From contig OY282455.1 in assembly GCA_958296195.1 (NCBI GenBank), positions 4,203,809 to 4,267,808 on the forward strand: a DNA stretch of 64,000 nt. The letters are read 5' to 3'. Position numbers and translations under genes: made by a program. The stretch comes from an uncultured Pseudomonadales bacterium. Lineage in GTDB: Bacteria; Pseudomonadota; Gammaproteobacteria; Pseudomonadales; Azotimanducaceae. Below, one piece after another: positions 52,698 to 61,558 of this stretch. The notes under the pieces were generated by a model. That model had not been told where the DNA came from and ran no database searches. It saw only the letters and a list, made by a program, of their open reading frames with translations. The first letter of the stretch is position 1, and every line of letters begins with the position of its first letter.

Positions 52698-54536
52698 TCA
52701 GAAGTCAAGGAACTGCACGGCGTTGTGAATGGGCATGAGTTGCGGCTTGGCCCGGAACAGGTCCGGGTCCAGGCGCTCAAGGAGGCGCGGCATGTCGATG
52801 AAGCGGGCGCGGGATGGTGCGGCGCCGGTGGCCAGCGCCCGCCGGACCACCGGCAGGGCCTCGGCGAAGGATTCGATGAACGGCTCATAGCGGGCCGGAT
52901 CGGCCTTGCTCGAGTTCCAGCAGAGTTCGGGCGGCAGTACCGACCGGAGCGCGTGGCGCATCAGCCAGCGGGTCTGCCGCCCGCGCCTGAACTGCTCGGG
53001 CGGCAGGCCCAGCGCAAACTCCAGCAACCGGCGGTCCAGCAGCGGGTAACGGTACTCCATGCCGTGCGCCGCGCCGCTCGCGGCCCACCCTTCGATGCGT
53101 TGGCTCAGATGCCCGGCCTGCAGCATCTGTAACTGCGTGTCCCGCACGCCGACCTGCCGGGGAATTCGCCTGGGCGCGGGTTTCACGCGGCGGGCGAACG
53201 CCGGGTCAATGAGCCAGCGCCGATGACGAAGCCCGTCTCCTCGCCGCAGCCTGCGAAGGATGCCCGGCAGGTCGGGATGCACGAGGGGCAGCGCGACGCT
53301 CGCCAGGAACTTGATCGGGTTGACCTCGCGGGCGCGGCCCTCGGTGAGCAACCTCAGCCAGCGCCCGGTGAGGAGCAGGTGCGCGTGGTGGCCGTGGCCG
53401 TTGAACGACGCGCCCTCGTCGCCGCCCCATCCCGACAGCAGCACGCGCACGCCTTGTTCCGCGGCGCAGCGCTGCACCACCATCTCGTTCGGGTGGACGT
53501 GGACGCCGGGGCAGGCCCCGTCGCGCCGCAGCATGGCGACGACGTCGCCCGGGCTCGGCGCCCGGTGAAAGACCTGGATCCCTTCCTGCGCGCACACCGC
53601 GGCGATGGCGTCGTACTCGGCCGCGTGAGACTCGCTGGGTGGGTGGTCGCCAAGCGTTGGCAGCCAACTGAAGGCGAGCGGCGACGGCCGGCCTTGACGC
53701 CGCAATTCACGGGCGGCCAACACCGCAATGCTGGAGGAATCCAGGCCGCCGCTGAGGTGCACGCCCACGGGGTCGGGGCCGCGCAAACGGTCCGTCACGG
53801 CCTGCGCGTAGAGATTCAGGAACTCCTCGGCGTAGGCGTCGTCGGAGGCCGCTCGAGCCGCGGGCGCATGCTCGGGACGCCAGTACCGTTCCAGCCGTGC
53901 CTCTCCACCCTTGATGGTCAGCGTATGGCCGGGCGGCAGCTTGCGGACCGCCTTGAAGAACGTGTGCGTCGTCGTTCCCAGCATGGGGCGCGTCAAGTGC
54001 GCCGCCACGGTGGCTTCATCCAGTTCGCCGGAGACGCCGGGCGCGGCGAGCACGGCTTCGACGGCGCTGGCGAAGACGAGGCCTCGCGGCGTCTGGGCGT
54101 AGTGGAAGGGCCGGGCGCCGGCGTGGTCGCGGGCGCAGAAGAGCACGCGCTGCTTGGCGTCCCATACGGCGAAGGCGTAGTCCCCGAGCAGGTGGGTCGG
54201 ACACGCCCGGCCCCAGCGCGCGTAGGCTCGGAGAATGAGTTCGTCGTCGGTGACGTCGGCCCGGTCGGGGTGAGGGACGCCGAGGGCGTCGCAGAGCGAC
54301 TCGCGGTCGTCAAGGCGGGCGTCCGCGGTGAGGGCGAGGCCGGTCGCGGGGTCGAAGCGGGGCAGGCGGTCGGCTCGCTCGCCCTCCGTCCCCGTGCGCC
54401 GGCAGCCGAGCCCAACGCCTGCGTCCGTCCACGTCGCGCCGTCGGCCCCGTAGTCGGAGAGTGCCGCCAGCATGGGGTCGAGGCCGTTTGCGCCCTCCTG
54501 GCGACGGAGCTGGCATCCGCAGATGGCGCGCATCAC
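52698..54536 (-). CDS. Asparagine-synthetase-like lasso cyclase (C protein)
   Basis: The protein is 612 residues from ATG 54536. The N-terminal glutaminase-like domain (GLALTADARLDDRESLCDAL, GDYAFAVWDAKQRVLFCARDHAGARPF) lacks the Cys at position 2 needed for glutamine hydrolysis (MMRAICG). The C-terminal ATP-pyrophosphatase domain has the VHLSGGLDSSSIAVLAAREL loop and LLSGWGGDEGASFNGHG. This is the pattern of lasso cyclases, which adenylate the Asp/Glu side chain and close the macrolactam. The PqqD-like gene lies 65 bases upstream. A plain asparagine synthetase is less likely given the context. Confidence 0.88.
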   Translation of the reverse strand: MMRAICGCQLRRQEGANGLDPMLAALSDYGADGATWTDAGVGLGCRRTGTEGERADRLPRFDPATGLALTADARLDDRESLCDALGVPHPDRADVTDDELILRAYARWGRACPTHLLGDYAFAVWDAKQRVLFCARDHAGARPFHYAQTPRGLVFASAVEAVLAAPGVSGELDEATVAAHLTRPMLGTTTHTFFKAVRKLPPGHTLTIKGGEARLERYWRPEHAPAARAASDDAYAEEFLNLYAQAVTDRLRGPDPVGVHLSGGLDSSSIAVLAARELRRQGRPSPLAFSWLPTLGDHPPSESHAAEYDAIAAVCAQEGIQVFHRAPSPGDVVAMLRRDGACPGVHVHPNEMVVQRCAAEQGVRVLLSGWGGDEGASFNGHGHHAHLLLTGRWLRLLTEGRAREVNPIKFLASVALPLVHPDLPGILRRLRRGDGLRHRRWLIDPAFARRVKPAPRRIPRQVGVRDTQLQMLQAGHLSQRIEGWAASGAAHGMEYRYPLLDRRLLEFALGLPPEQFRRGRQTRWLMRHALRSVLPPELCWNSSKADPARYEPFIESFAEALPVVRRALATGAAPSRARFIDMPRLLERLDPDLFRAKPQLMPIHNAVQFLDF

Positions 54537-54601
54537 GCGCCGTTCCCGTGGGGTCGGAAGTGGGTCATGTCGCCCGATGTGCCGTCCAGGGTCCGAATGG
54601 T

Positions 54602-54952
54602 CTAGGCCTGATCGGATTGAACGTGGATGATCCTCAGGGTGCTCGCCGCTTGCAGGAATTCCAGAGTATCGCGGCGGCAGACGTCGAGATCGACGTCGTA
54701 CTCGGCCGCCAGCGCGTCGCAGATTTCGGCGGTGGGCCGGGCGGTTTCCAACAATGTCCAGATTTTCGCGGCGACCGGACCGAATTCGTAGTACTGCTCC
54801 TCGTCAACGTCCATCATGATGATGACGTCGTCGAGATCCGTGAAGACGATGGCTTCGTTGCGCACCACCCGGGAGGTGAGTTCGATGACTGCGTCTGATT
54901 GACTTGGGGTGTCGCGGTCGCTTTGGTTGTTAGGCGCATCCTTTGACATCAT
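54602..54952 (-). CDS. PqqD-like leader-binding protein (lasso B1, RRE)
   Basis: The protein is 116 residues from ATG 54952. PqqD signatures are in AIVFTDLDDVIIMMDVDEEQYYEFGPVAAKIWTLLE and the helical end DALAAEYDVDLDVCRRDTLEFLQ. By family knowledge, such proteins bind the precursor leader through a winged-helix/strand fold and present it to the peptidase and cyclase. A free-standing B1 normally has a separate B2 cysteine peptidase. None is found beside it. It starts the operon; DNA upstream is transposon debris. Confidence 0.85.
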   Translation of the reverse strand: MMSKDAPNNQSDRDTPSQSDAVIELTSRVVRNEAIVFTDLDDVIIMMDVDEEQYYEFGPVAAKIWTLLETARPTAEICDALAAEYDVDLDVCRRDTLEFLQAASTLRIIHVQSDQA

Positions 54953-55062
54953 GGTTCCTAGATTCAACTCACAAACGCGATTTCTCCCCGGCGGCGGGGA
55001 TGGGTGGGCTGGCATAATGCAGGCTGTCCCGTTCCCCCTGCTACAGACGAAGGAGAAAGCGC

Positions 55063-55242
55063 ATGCACAGCCAGCTCACCCAAGAGCAAAGATGCCAGAT
55101 CGAGGCGCTCGCTTCCATAGGCGAGAAGCAGACGACCCTCGCCGGCGTGGTCGGAGTTCACCCGTCCACCATCAGCAGGGAGACGTCCCGGAACCAACCG
55201 CCAGGGAAGCAAGGCTGCTTGGGCATTCGGGAACTGACATGA
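55063..55242 (+). pseudogene. IS30-family transposase fragment
   Basis: From ATG 55063 the frame reads HSQLTQEQRCQIEALASIGE, TLAGVVGVHPSTISRETSRN, the helix-turn-helix at the start of IS30-type transposases. It ends after about 59 residues without the DDE core. It marks a past insertion at the right end of the lasso island. Confidence 0.7.
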
Positions 55243-55425
55243 ACAAACAGACATTTGGCAGCGTTTGGGACGCTATTGAGGCAGCGGGAGGCTGCGCAGC
55301 TTTTGGGCATTTCGCAGCCGCGGGTGAGCACCCTGATGAAAGGCAGCTACGAGTCGTTTCGCTTGGACACCTTAGTTGAATTCGCTTTAAGGTGCGGGCG
55401 CACCATAGACATTAACGCCGGCTAA
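55239..55425 (+). pseudogene. XRE-family antitoxin gene with internal deletion
   Basis: It begins MNKQTFGSVWDAIE, the opening of HigA2-like antitoxins. A deletion then brings in another frame that reads REAAQLLGISQPRVSTLMKG, SFRLDTLVEFALRCGRTID and a stop at 55423. About 35 residues in the middle are lost and the frame is shifted, so no working protein is expected. No toxin gene is adjacent. Confidence 0.6.
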
Positions 55426-55436
55426 CAAACCCAACA

Positions 55437-55452
55437 AGCAAGGACGCTTGCT
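55437..55452 (-). terminator. Small hairpin after soxB
   Basis: AGCAAG and CTTGCT pair perfectly around a GACG loop. On the minus strand a T/G-rich run follows, so it may be a weak terminator for soxB. The U-tract is poor. Confidence 0.35.
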
Positions 55453-55471
55453 GATAGGCTGGTTGCGGGTT

Positions 55472-56722
55472 TCAATGGGCCACGCCGGCGGCCCCGTGCT
55501 CGTCTATCAGCGCCCCTGTGTGAAAGCGCTCCAAGCTGAACGGCGCGGCCAGTGGATGCGGGCGATCGTTGGCCAGCGTGTCGGCGAACACGTAGCCGGA
55601 ACCGGGCGTGGCCTTGAAGCCGCCGGTGCCCCAGCCGCAGTTGAAGTACAGCCCGTCCACCGGCGTCTTGCCGATGATGGGGCAGGCGTCCGGGCAGACA
55701 TCGACGATGCCGGCCCATTGCCGGTTCATGCGCACCCGGCCAAAGGCCGGAAAGAGTTCGCACACCGCCTGCAGAGCCTGTTCGACGACATGGAAGGAGC
55801 CTCGCTGGCCGTAGCCGTTGTAGGCGTCCGCACCGGCCCCGATCACCAGATCGCCCTTGTCCGACTGGCTGATGTAGCAATGCACCGCGTTGGACATCAC
55901 CACGGTGTCCAGGCAGGGCTTCAAGGGTTCCGAGACCAGCGCCTGCAGGGGGCGGGACTCGATTGGCAGGCGCAGCCCGGCCAGCGCCGCCAAAACTCCG
56001 GAGTGGCCGGCCGCCACGCAGCCGACCTTGTGCGCGCCGATGAATCCTCGGCTGGTTGCCACGCCCACCGCGGCGCCTTTTTCGATGCGAATGCCCGTCA
56101 CCTCCGTATGCTGCAGCAAGTCCACGCCCAAGGCGTCCGCGGCGCGGGCGAAGCCCCAGGCCACGGCGTCATGGCGGGCGACGCCGCCGCGCGGCTGCCA
56201 AGAGGCGCCCAACACCGGATAGCGGGCCTTGGGCGAACAGTTCAGCAAAGGAACCTTCGCCTGCACTTCGGCGGCGGTCAGCACTGCGCCGTCGATGCCG
56301 TTCAATTGGTTGGCATTGACGCGCCGTTCGATGTCCCGCATTTCCTGCAGGGAGTGCCCCAAGTTGAGCACCCCCCGGGGGCTGAACATGACGTTGAAGT
56401 TCAGCTCCAGGCTTAGGTTCTCCCATAGCTTGAGGGCGAACTCATAGAGGTGCGCCGCCTCGTCGCGCAGGTAGTTGGAGCGCACGATGGTGGTGTTGCG
56501 CCCGGTGTTGCCGCCGCCGAGCCAGCCCTTCTCCAGCACCGCCACGTCGGTGACGCCATGTTCCTTGGCCAAGTAGTAGGCGGTGGCCAAGCCGTGCCCG
56601 CCGCCGCCGACGATGACCACCTCGTAGGCTTCCCGCGGCGTCGGGCTGCGCCAGGCGGGACGCCAGTTCTCATGGTGGCGGGCGGCGTGCTTGACGAGGT
56701 TCAAAAAGGAGTACTTCTCCAT
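55472..56722 (-). CDS. soxB: Sarcosine oxidase beta subunit
   Basis: The protein is 416 residues from ATG 56722 with the usual opening [12 protein letters not shown]. The FAD site is [41 protein letters not shown] contains the His known in SoxB to hold FMN covalently. The C-terminal [20 protein letters not shown] closes the FAD pocket. This subunit oxidises sarcosine. It is intact, but its normal neighbour soxD is 9.8 kb away. If the operon was once continuous, soxB keeps the original promoter, in the 430 bases shared with the RND genes. Confidence 0.95.
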   Translation of the reverse strand: MEKYSFLNLVKHAARHHENWRPAWRSPTPREAYEVVIVGGGGHGLATAYYLAKEHGVTDVAVLEKGWLGGGNTGRNTTIVRSNYLRDEAAHLYEFALKLWENLSLELNFNVMFSPRGVLNLGHSLQEMRDIERRVNANQLNGIDGAVLTAAEVQAKVPLLNCSPKARYPVLGASWQPRGGVARHDAVAWGFARAADALGVDLLQHTEVTGIRIEKGAAVGVATSRGFIGAHKVGCVAAGHSGVLAALAGLRLPIESRPLQALVSEPLKPCLDTVVMSNAVHCYISQSDKGDLVIGAGADAYNGYGQRGSFHVVEQALQAVCELFPAFGRVRMNRQWAGIVDVCPDACPIIGKTPVDGLYFNCGWGTGGFKATPGSGYVFADTLANDRPHPLAAPFSLERFHTGALIDEHGAAGVAH

Positions 56723-57153
56723 GCTCAAGCAACCCGCTTGCAGACTGTTGGACGGAATCTTCCGCTCACCTTCAAATTCACCCTTGATTCATCCTCAGCC
56801 AAGCCGCCGGCCCCATACCGCCAAGGCGCATCCTAGACGCGCCGCGGTTGCGTTCCAAGCATAGGCCGAAGCGGCCACGCCACCCAAGATTCGCTGGACA
56901 AAGGATTTCCGGCCCCTACAATTGCCTCCACCGATTTGGAGTGACCAAATTGGCCGCAACACCCACATTCAACGGGCAACGCTGGATTTTCAACGGGCAA
57001 CGCTGGATTTTCGGCGAACAATGCAGCCCATGCACACCATGCACAAGCAGACCGCCGAGCTTTTTTCGGCGAAATTTTGTCCCGACGCCGCCAGACCAAG
57101 TATAAGCCGCCATCGGATGCGGTGCTTCATCCAACGGTGGAGGCGGTGACGCC
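56723..57153. other. Intergenic region between soxB and the RND operon
   Basis: These 431 bases separate the divergent genes and should hold both promoters. The one clear structure is a 21-bp tandem repeat (56968-57009). Open frames that cross it are low-complexity shadows. No known operator was recognised. Confidence 0.45.
56968..57009. repeat. Perfect 21-bp tandem duplication
   Basis: The 21-base unit beginning TTCAACGGGCAACGC and ending TGGATT occurs twice without change, with the first two bases of a third copy. It lies in the soxB/RND intergenic region. Confidence 0.8.
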
Positions 57154-58332
57154 GTGAACTGGGAATGGCTGATCGCCGCCTCCGCGAAGCGTCAATGGCT
57201 GCTTCCCAGCCTAGTCATCCTCGCGGCGCTCTGCGGCGCCGCGCTGCTCATCTTGACCAGCCCGCAGGTGGAGCCCAACAGCCCGGAACCCTTGGCGCCT
57301 ACGGTGCGGGTGCGGGAAGCCGTTCCCCAAGCGGTGCGTTTGCTCGTGCATTCGCAAGGCACGGTGGTGCCGAACAAGATCACCGCGCTGATCCCGGAGG
57401 TGGCCGGGCGAGTGGTCTGGATTGCCCCAACGCTGGTAAACGGCGGCTATTTCCAGCAGGGCGACGTCTTGTTGCGGCTGGACGACAAGGACCACCGCTC
57501 CGCCCTGCAGCGGGCGCAAGCGGCCTTGACTCGGGCGGAGGCCGAATACGACCACGCCCGCTACGAATATCAACGCATGCTGAGCTTGGAGCAACGCAGA
57601 CTGGCCAGCCGCTCGCAGATGGAGAACGCCTTGAAGGAGTCTCGGGTCAAAGAGGCGGCCCAGCAGGACGCCCGCGCCAACCTGGACCAAGCACAGCGGG
57701 ACTTGCAGCGCACCGAGGTTAAGGCGCCCTTCACCGGGTTGGTGCAAAACGAGTCGGTTGACGTCGGTCAGCTAGTCGGTCGCAACTCCGCGGTCGCCAC
57801 CCTCTACGCCGTTGACCAAGTGGAGGTGCGCCTGCCCATTGCAGACCGGCAACTCGCCTTCCTCAGCCTTCCAGTCGGGCAACGGGGCGCCCTGCCCGAG
57901 GGCCGGCAACCGGCCGTCCAGCTTTCCGCCGACTACGCCGGCCGCACCCTGGGCTGGCCCGCTCGCATCGTCCGCACCGAAGCGGAAATCGACGTCGCCA
58001 GCCGCATGGTGAACGTAGTCGCCCGGGTGGAGGCCGATAGCCACGCGGATCTCCCAGCGGTTGGTTTGTTCGTTGAGGCAGAAATCGAGGGCTTGCTGGT
58101 CGATGACATCGTGGTGATGCCGCGCAATGTCCTGCGCAACGGCAACCGGGTGTTGATCGTCGATGCGGACAATCGCCTGCGCTTCCGCGACATCGAGCCC
58201 TTGCGCCTGTACCAGGACGACGTGCTTATCCGCAGCGGGCTGGCGCAGGGGGAGCGAGTTTGCCTCTCCACCTTGCAGACCCCCATAGAGGGGATGCGCG
58301 TTCTCCCCATTAAGGAAGCCGCAACCGGCTGA
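57154..58332 (+). CDS. RND efflux periplasmic adaptor (membrane fusion protein)
   Basis: The protein is 392 residues from GTG 57154. A signal anchor near residues 18-36 (LPSLVILAALCGAALLILT) is followed by the lipoyl half-motif GTVVPNKITALIPEVAGRV, a coiled-coil hairpin (about residues 115-190) and the second half PFTGLVQNESVDVGQLVGR, then beta-barrel and membrane-proximal domains. It links an RND pump to an outer-membrane channel. The pump gene starts 13 bases downstream. No outer-membrane factor is present, so one from elsewhere would be used. Confidence 0.9.
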   Translation: MNWEWLIAASAKRQWLLPSLVILAALCGAALLILTSPQVEPNSPEPLAPTVRVREAVPQAVRLLVHSQGTVVPNKITALIPEVAGRVVWIAPTLVNGGYFQQGDVLLRLDDKDHRSALQRAQAALTRAEAEYDHARYEYQRMLSLEQRRLASRSQMENALKESRVKEAAQQDARANLDQAQRDLQRTEVKAPFTGLVQNESVDVGQLVGRNSAVATLYAVDQVEVRLPIADRQLAFLSLPVGQRGALPEGRQPAVQLSADYAGRTLGWPARIVRTEAEIDVASRMVNVVARVEADSHADLPAVGLFVEAEIEGLLVDDIVVMPRNVLRNGNRVLIVDADNRLRFRDIEPLRLYQDDVLIRSGLAQGERVCLSTLQTPIEGMRVLPIKEAATG

Positions 58333-58345
58333 TCGGAACCCGTTC

Positions 58346-61300
58346 ATGCACACCGCCATCGCTTGGTTTACGCGCAATCCGGTCGCCGCCAACTTGCTCA
58401 TGAGCTTGCTCTGCATCAGCGGAATCATGTCGTTGCTCGTCGTCAATCAAGAAGAGTTCCCCAACATTGACCCACAGGTGGTGTCCATCACCGTGCCCTA
58501 CCTGGGCGCCGCGCCGGCCGAAGTGGAGCAGGGCGTGTGCATTCGCATCGAGGAGGCCATCGATGGCGTCGAAGGCATCGACAGCATGCAATCCAACGCC
58601 GGCGAAGGCGCCTGCAACCTCATGGTGGAGCTGGAGCTTGACGCCGACCCAGTGGTGGTGCTGAACGAAATCAAGAGCCATGTGGATGGCATCAACAGCT
58701 TCCCGGTGGAGACCGAGAAGCCCATAGTCTCCAAGTTGTCCCTGAACCGGCAGGTGGTGCAGGTCGCCGTGTCAGGCGACACCAGCGAACGCGCCCTCAA
58801 GGAGGTGGGTCAAAGGCTGCGCGACGGCATCGCCGCCTTGGACGGCGTCTCCCAAGTAAGCCTCAAGTACGTTCGCCCCTACGAGATATCCATAGAGGTT
58901 TCCGAGCAGGCCCTGCGGCGCCACGGCATCACCTTGGAGCATGTGACCCACGCCGTCCGCAACAGTTCGCTGGACATGCCCGGCGGCACCATCAAGTCCG
59001 AGGGGGGGGAGATACTCATCCGCTCCAAGGGGCAGGCCTACCACGGCGAGGAGTTCGAAGCCATCGTGGTGCTGACCCGCACCGACGGCCACAAGGTCAC
59101 CCTGGCGGAGATCGCGGACATCCGCGACAGCTTTGAGGAAGGCGACCTGTACGCTCGCTTCAACGGCAACCCGGCGGTGGTGGTCGATGTGGCGCAGGTG
59201 GGGGAGGAGGACCTTCTGCGAATCGCCGAGGACGTCAAGGGCTACGTCGCCGAGGCCCAGCGCATGGCGCCGGAGGGGTTGACCTTCACCATCTGGACCG
59301 ACACCTCCGTGGAGCTGATAGATCGCCTCAACGCCTTGAAAAGCACCGCCGGCGGCGGCCTAGTGCTGGTGCTCATCATATTGGCGCTGTTTCTTCGCTT
59401 CCGCCTTGCCATGTGGGTGGCGGCCGGCATTCCCATCGCCCTGTTGGGCTGCATCGGCACCTTCCCCTACGTTGACGTCAACATCAGCACCCTGACGGTC
59501 ATCGCCTTCATTCTGGTGCTGGGCATTCTGGTGGATGACGCCATCGTGGTGGGGGAGCGCGTCCACGCCCATGAACAACTGGGCAAGGGCCGGGTGCAGG
59601 CCGCCATTGACGGCACCCGGGAGGTCTCCATACCAGTCATCTTCGGGGTGCTGACCACGATGGCGGCGTTCCTGCCCTTGGTGCTCGTGGAAGGCCGCCT
59701 GGGGGACTTCTTCGGCTCCATCGGCTTCGTGGTCATCATCGCCCTCGTCTTCAGCATCATCGAATCCCAATTGATCCTGCCCGCCCACTTGGCCTATCGC
59801 AAGCGCGACCAGGAGGGCGGTGGCTTCATCAGCCGCTGGAACCGGATGCAGGGGCGCATGGCGGACGGCCTGCAGCACCTGGCCGACCGCTACTACCTGC
59901 CGCTGGCGCGGCGCGCCATCGCTAGGCGCTACCTCACCGCCGCCATCGGCGTGGCGGTGCTGATTCTGGCCTTGGCGCTGATTGCCAGCGGTCGGGTGGT
60001 GTTCAGCTTTTTCCCATCCATTGAAGGCGACCGCATCTACGCCGCGGTGGAGCTGCCGGAAGGGGTCCCGGTCGAGGAGACCATTCGCGCCGCCCAACAG
60101 ATTGAGCGGGCCGCCTTCGAGTTGAACGAAGAGCTTGCCGAAACCCTGGGACTGGAGAGCGGCCCCATCGCCAACCAACTGACCAGCATCGGCACGGCCG
60201 TGAGTCGGGACGGCCCCGGCCGCCCGCCGCAGCCCGGCCGCAGCCACTTTGCGGAGATCGTCGTTGAACTGCCGTCCGACGTATTGGACGATCTCAGCAC
60301 CAAGGAACTCGCCAAGCGCTGGCGCGAGCTGGCCGGCCCCATCCCCGACGCCGTGAAGCTGACCTTCAACGCCGATCAGTTCTCGGTGGGGGAGCCGATC
60401 AACTACGAGATCAGCGGTGCGGACGTGGACCAGCTGCGGGCGGCGGCGGCGGAGCTGCGCGCCGAGCTCAGCCGCTACGCCGGGGTCTTCGACATCGCCG
60501 ACTCCTTCCGCGCCGGCAAGCAGGAGATCAAGCTGAACTTGCTGCCGGAGGCGCGCAACCTGGGCCTCACCTTGGGAGATCTAGCCCGCCAAGTGCGCAA
60601 CGCCTTCTACGGCGCCGAGGCGCAACGGGTGCAGCGCGGCCGGGATGACCTGCGGGTGATGGTGCGCTTTCCTGAAGAGGAGCGAAGGTCCCTCGGCAAC
60701 CTGGAGGACATGTACATCCGCACCCCGGACGGCAAGGAAGTGCCCTTCCACAGCGTCGCCCAGTTCGAGTTGGGCCGCGGCTACTCCTCCATTCGCCGTG
60801 CCGACCGACAACGGGTGGTCAACGTGACGGCCGATGTTGACCGAGCGCAGATCCGGCCGGAGGAGGTGATGAACAGCCTCGACAGCGAAGTGCTGCCGAA
60901 GCTGAAGCGCAAGTTCCCCGGCATCCGCATCAACAAGGAGGGCGAACAGGAGGAGCGGGACGAAGGCATGATGGCCTTGGCCCAAGGCGCTCTGCTTTCA
61001 TTGGTGATGATCTACGGGCTGCTGGCGGTGCCGCTCAGAAGCTATGTGCAGCCGCTGGTCATCATGAGCGTCATACCCTTCGGCGCGGTGGGCGCCATCT
61101 TCGGCCACTGGGTGATGGGAGTGCAGCTCATGTTCTTCTCGGCCCTCGGCATGGTGGCGCTTTCCGGCGTGGTGGTGAACGCCAGCCTCGTGCTGGTGGA
61201 CTACGTCAACCGGCGGCGGCGGGAGGGCATGTCCGTGGATGAAGCCTTGGTGACCAGTTGTGGGGTGCGCTTCCGAGCCATCATCTTGACTTCGGTGACC

Positions 61301-61516
61301 ACCTTCGTCGGTCTCATCCCGCTGATGAGCAACCAAACGCCGAACACCCTGCCCTTCATCCCCATGGCCATCGCCCTAGCCTACGGGGTGCTGTTCGCCA
61401 CGTTCATCACTTTATTCTATGTCCCCGTGCTGTACCGCATCGCTGAGGACATCTTCGGCTGGAATCCCGTTACGCAAGGCATGGGCAAGGCTGAGGCGCA
61501 GGCCGCTGAGATCTGA
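58346..61516 (+). CDS. RND-family efflux permease
   Basis: The protein is 1056 residues, typical for HAE-type pumps. It opens HTAIAWFTRNPVAANLLMS. Periplasmic loops hold LELDADPVVVLNEIKSHVDGI; transmembrane helix 4 holds LVLGILVDDAIVVGERVHAHE, with the paired Asp used for proton relay; the C-terminal half repeats the fold with LSGVVVNASLVLVDYVNRRRR. The two halves and about twelve helices are intact. It is the inner-membrane proton/drug antiporter. The substrate cannot be told from sequence. Confidence 0.94.
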   Translation: MHTAIAWFTRNPVAANLLMSLLCISGIMSLLVVNQEEFPNIDPQVVSITVPYLGAAPAEVEQGVCIRIEEAIDGVEGIDSMQSNAGEGACNLMVELELDADPVVVLNEIKSHVDGINSFPVETEKPIVSKLSLNRQVVQVAVSGDTSERALKEVGQRLRDGIAALDGVSQVSLKYVRPYEISIEVSEQALRRHGITLEHVTHAVRNSSLDMPGGTIKSEGGEILIRSKGQAYHGEEFEAIVVLTRTDGHKVTLAEIADIRDSFEEGDLYARFNGNPAVVVDVAQVGEEDLLRIAEDVKGYVAEAQRMAPEGLTFTIWTDTSVELIDRLNALKSTAGGGLVLVLIILALFLRFRLAMWVAAGIPIALLGCIGTFPYVDVNISTLTVIAFILVLGILVDDAIVVGERVHAHEQLGKGRVQAAIDGTREVSIPVIFGVLTTMAAFLPLVLVEGRLGDFFGSIGFVVIIALVFSIIESQLILPAHLAYRKRDQEGGGFISRWNRMQGRMADGLQHLADRYYLPLARRAIARRYLTAAIGVAVLILALALIASGRVVFSFFPSIEGDRIYAAVELPEGVPVEETIRAAQQIERAAFELNEELAETLGLESGPIANQLTSIGTAVSRDGPGRPPQPGRSHFAEIVVELPSDVLDDLSTKELAKRWRELAGPIPDAVKLTFNADQFSVGEPINYEISGADVDQLRAAAAELRAELSRYAGVFDIADSFRAGKQEIKLNLLPEARNLGLTLGDLARQVRNAFYGAEAQRVQRGRDDLRVMVRFPEEERRSLGNLEDMYIRTPDGKEVPFHSVAQFELGRGYSSIRRADRQRVVNVTADVDRAQIRPEEVMNSLDSEVLPKLKRKFPGIRINKEGEQEERDEGMMALAQGALLSLVMIYGLLAVPLRSYVQPLVIMSVIPFGAVGAIFGHWVMGVQLMFFSALGMVALSGVVVNASLVLVDYVNRRRREGMSVDEALVTSCGVRFRAIILTSVTTFVGLIPLMSNQTPNTLPFIPMAIALAYGVLFATFITLFYVPVLYRIAEDIFGWNPVTQGMGKAEAQAAEI

Positions 61517-61558
61517 CATTTCTCCCATCCCCGAACGAGGCGCACACTCGGCCGCCGG

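Noticed and set aside
52698-54536. Ordinary asparagine synthetase B
   Set aside because: The Cys at position 2 needed for glutaminase activity is absent, and PqqD-like and precursor genes flank it.
56968-57009. Possible CRISPR-like repeats
   Set aside because: The two copies are adjacent with no spacer between, and no cas gene is present.
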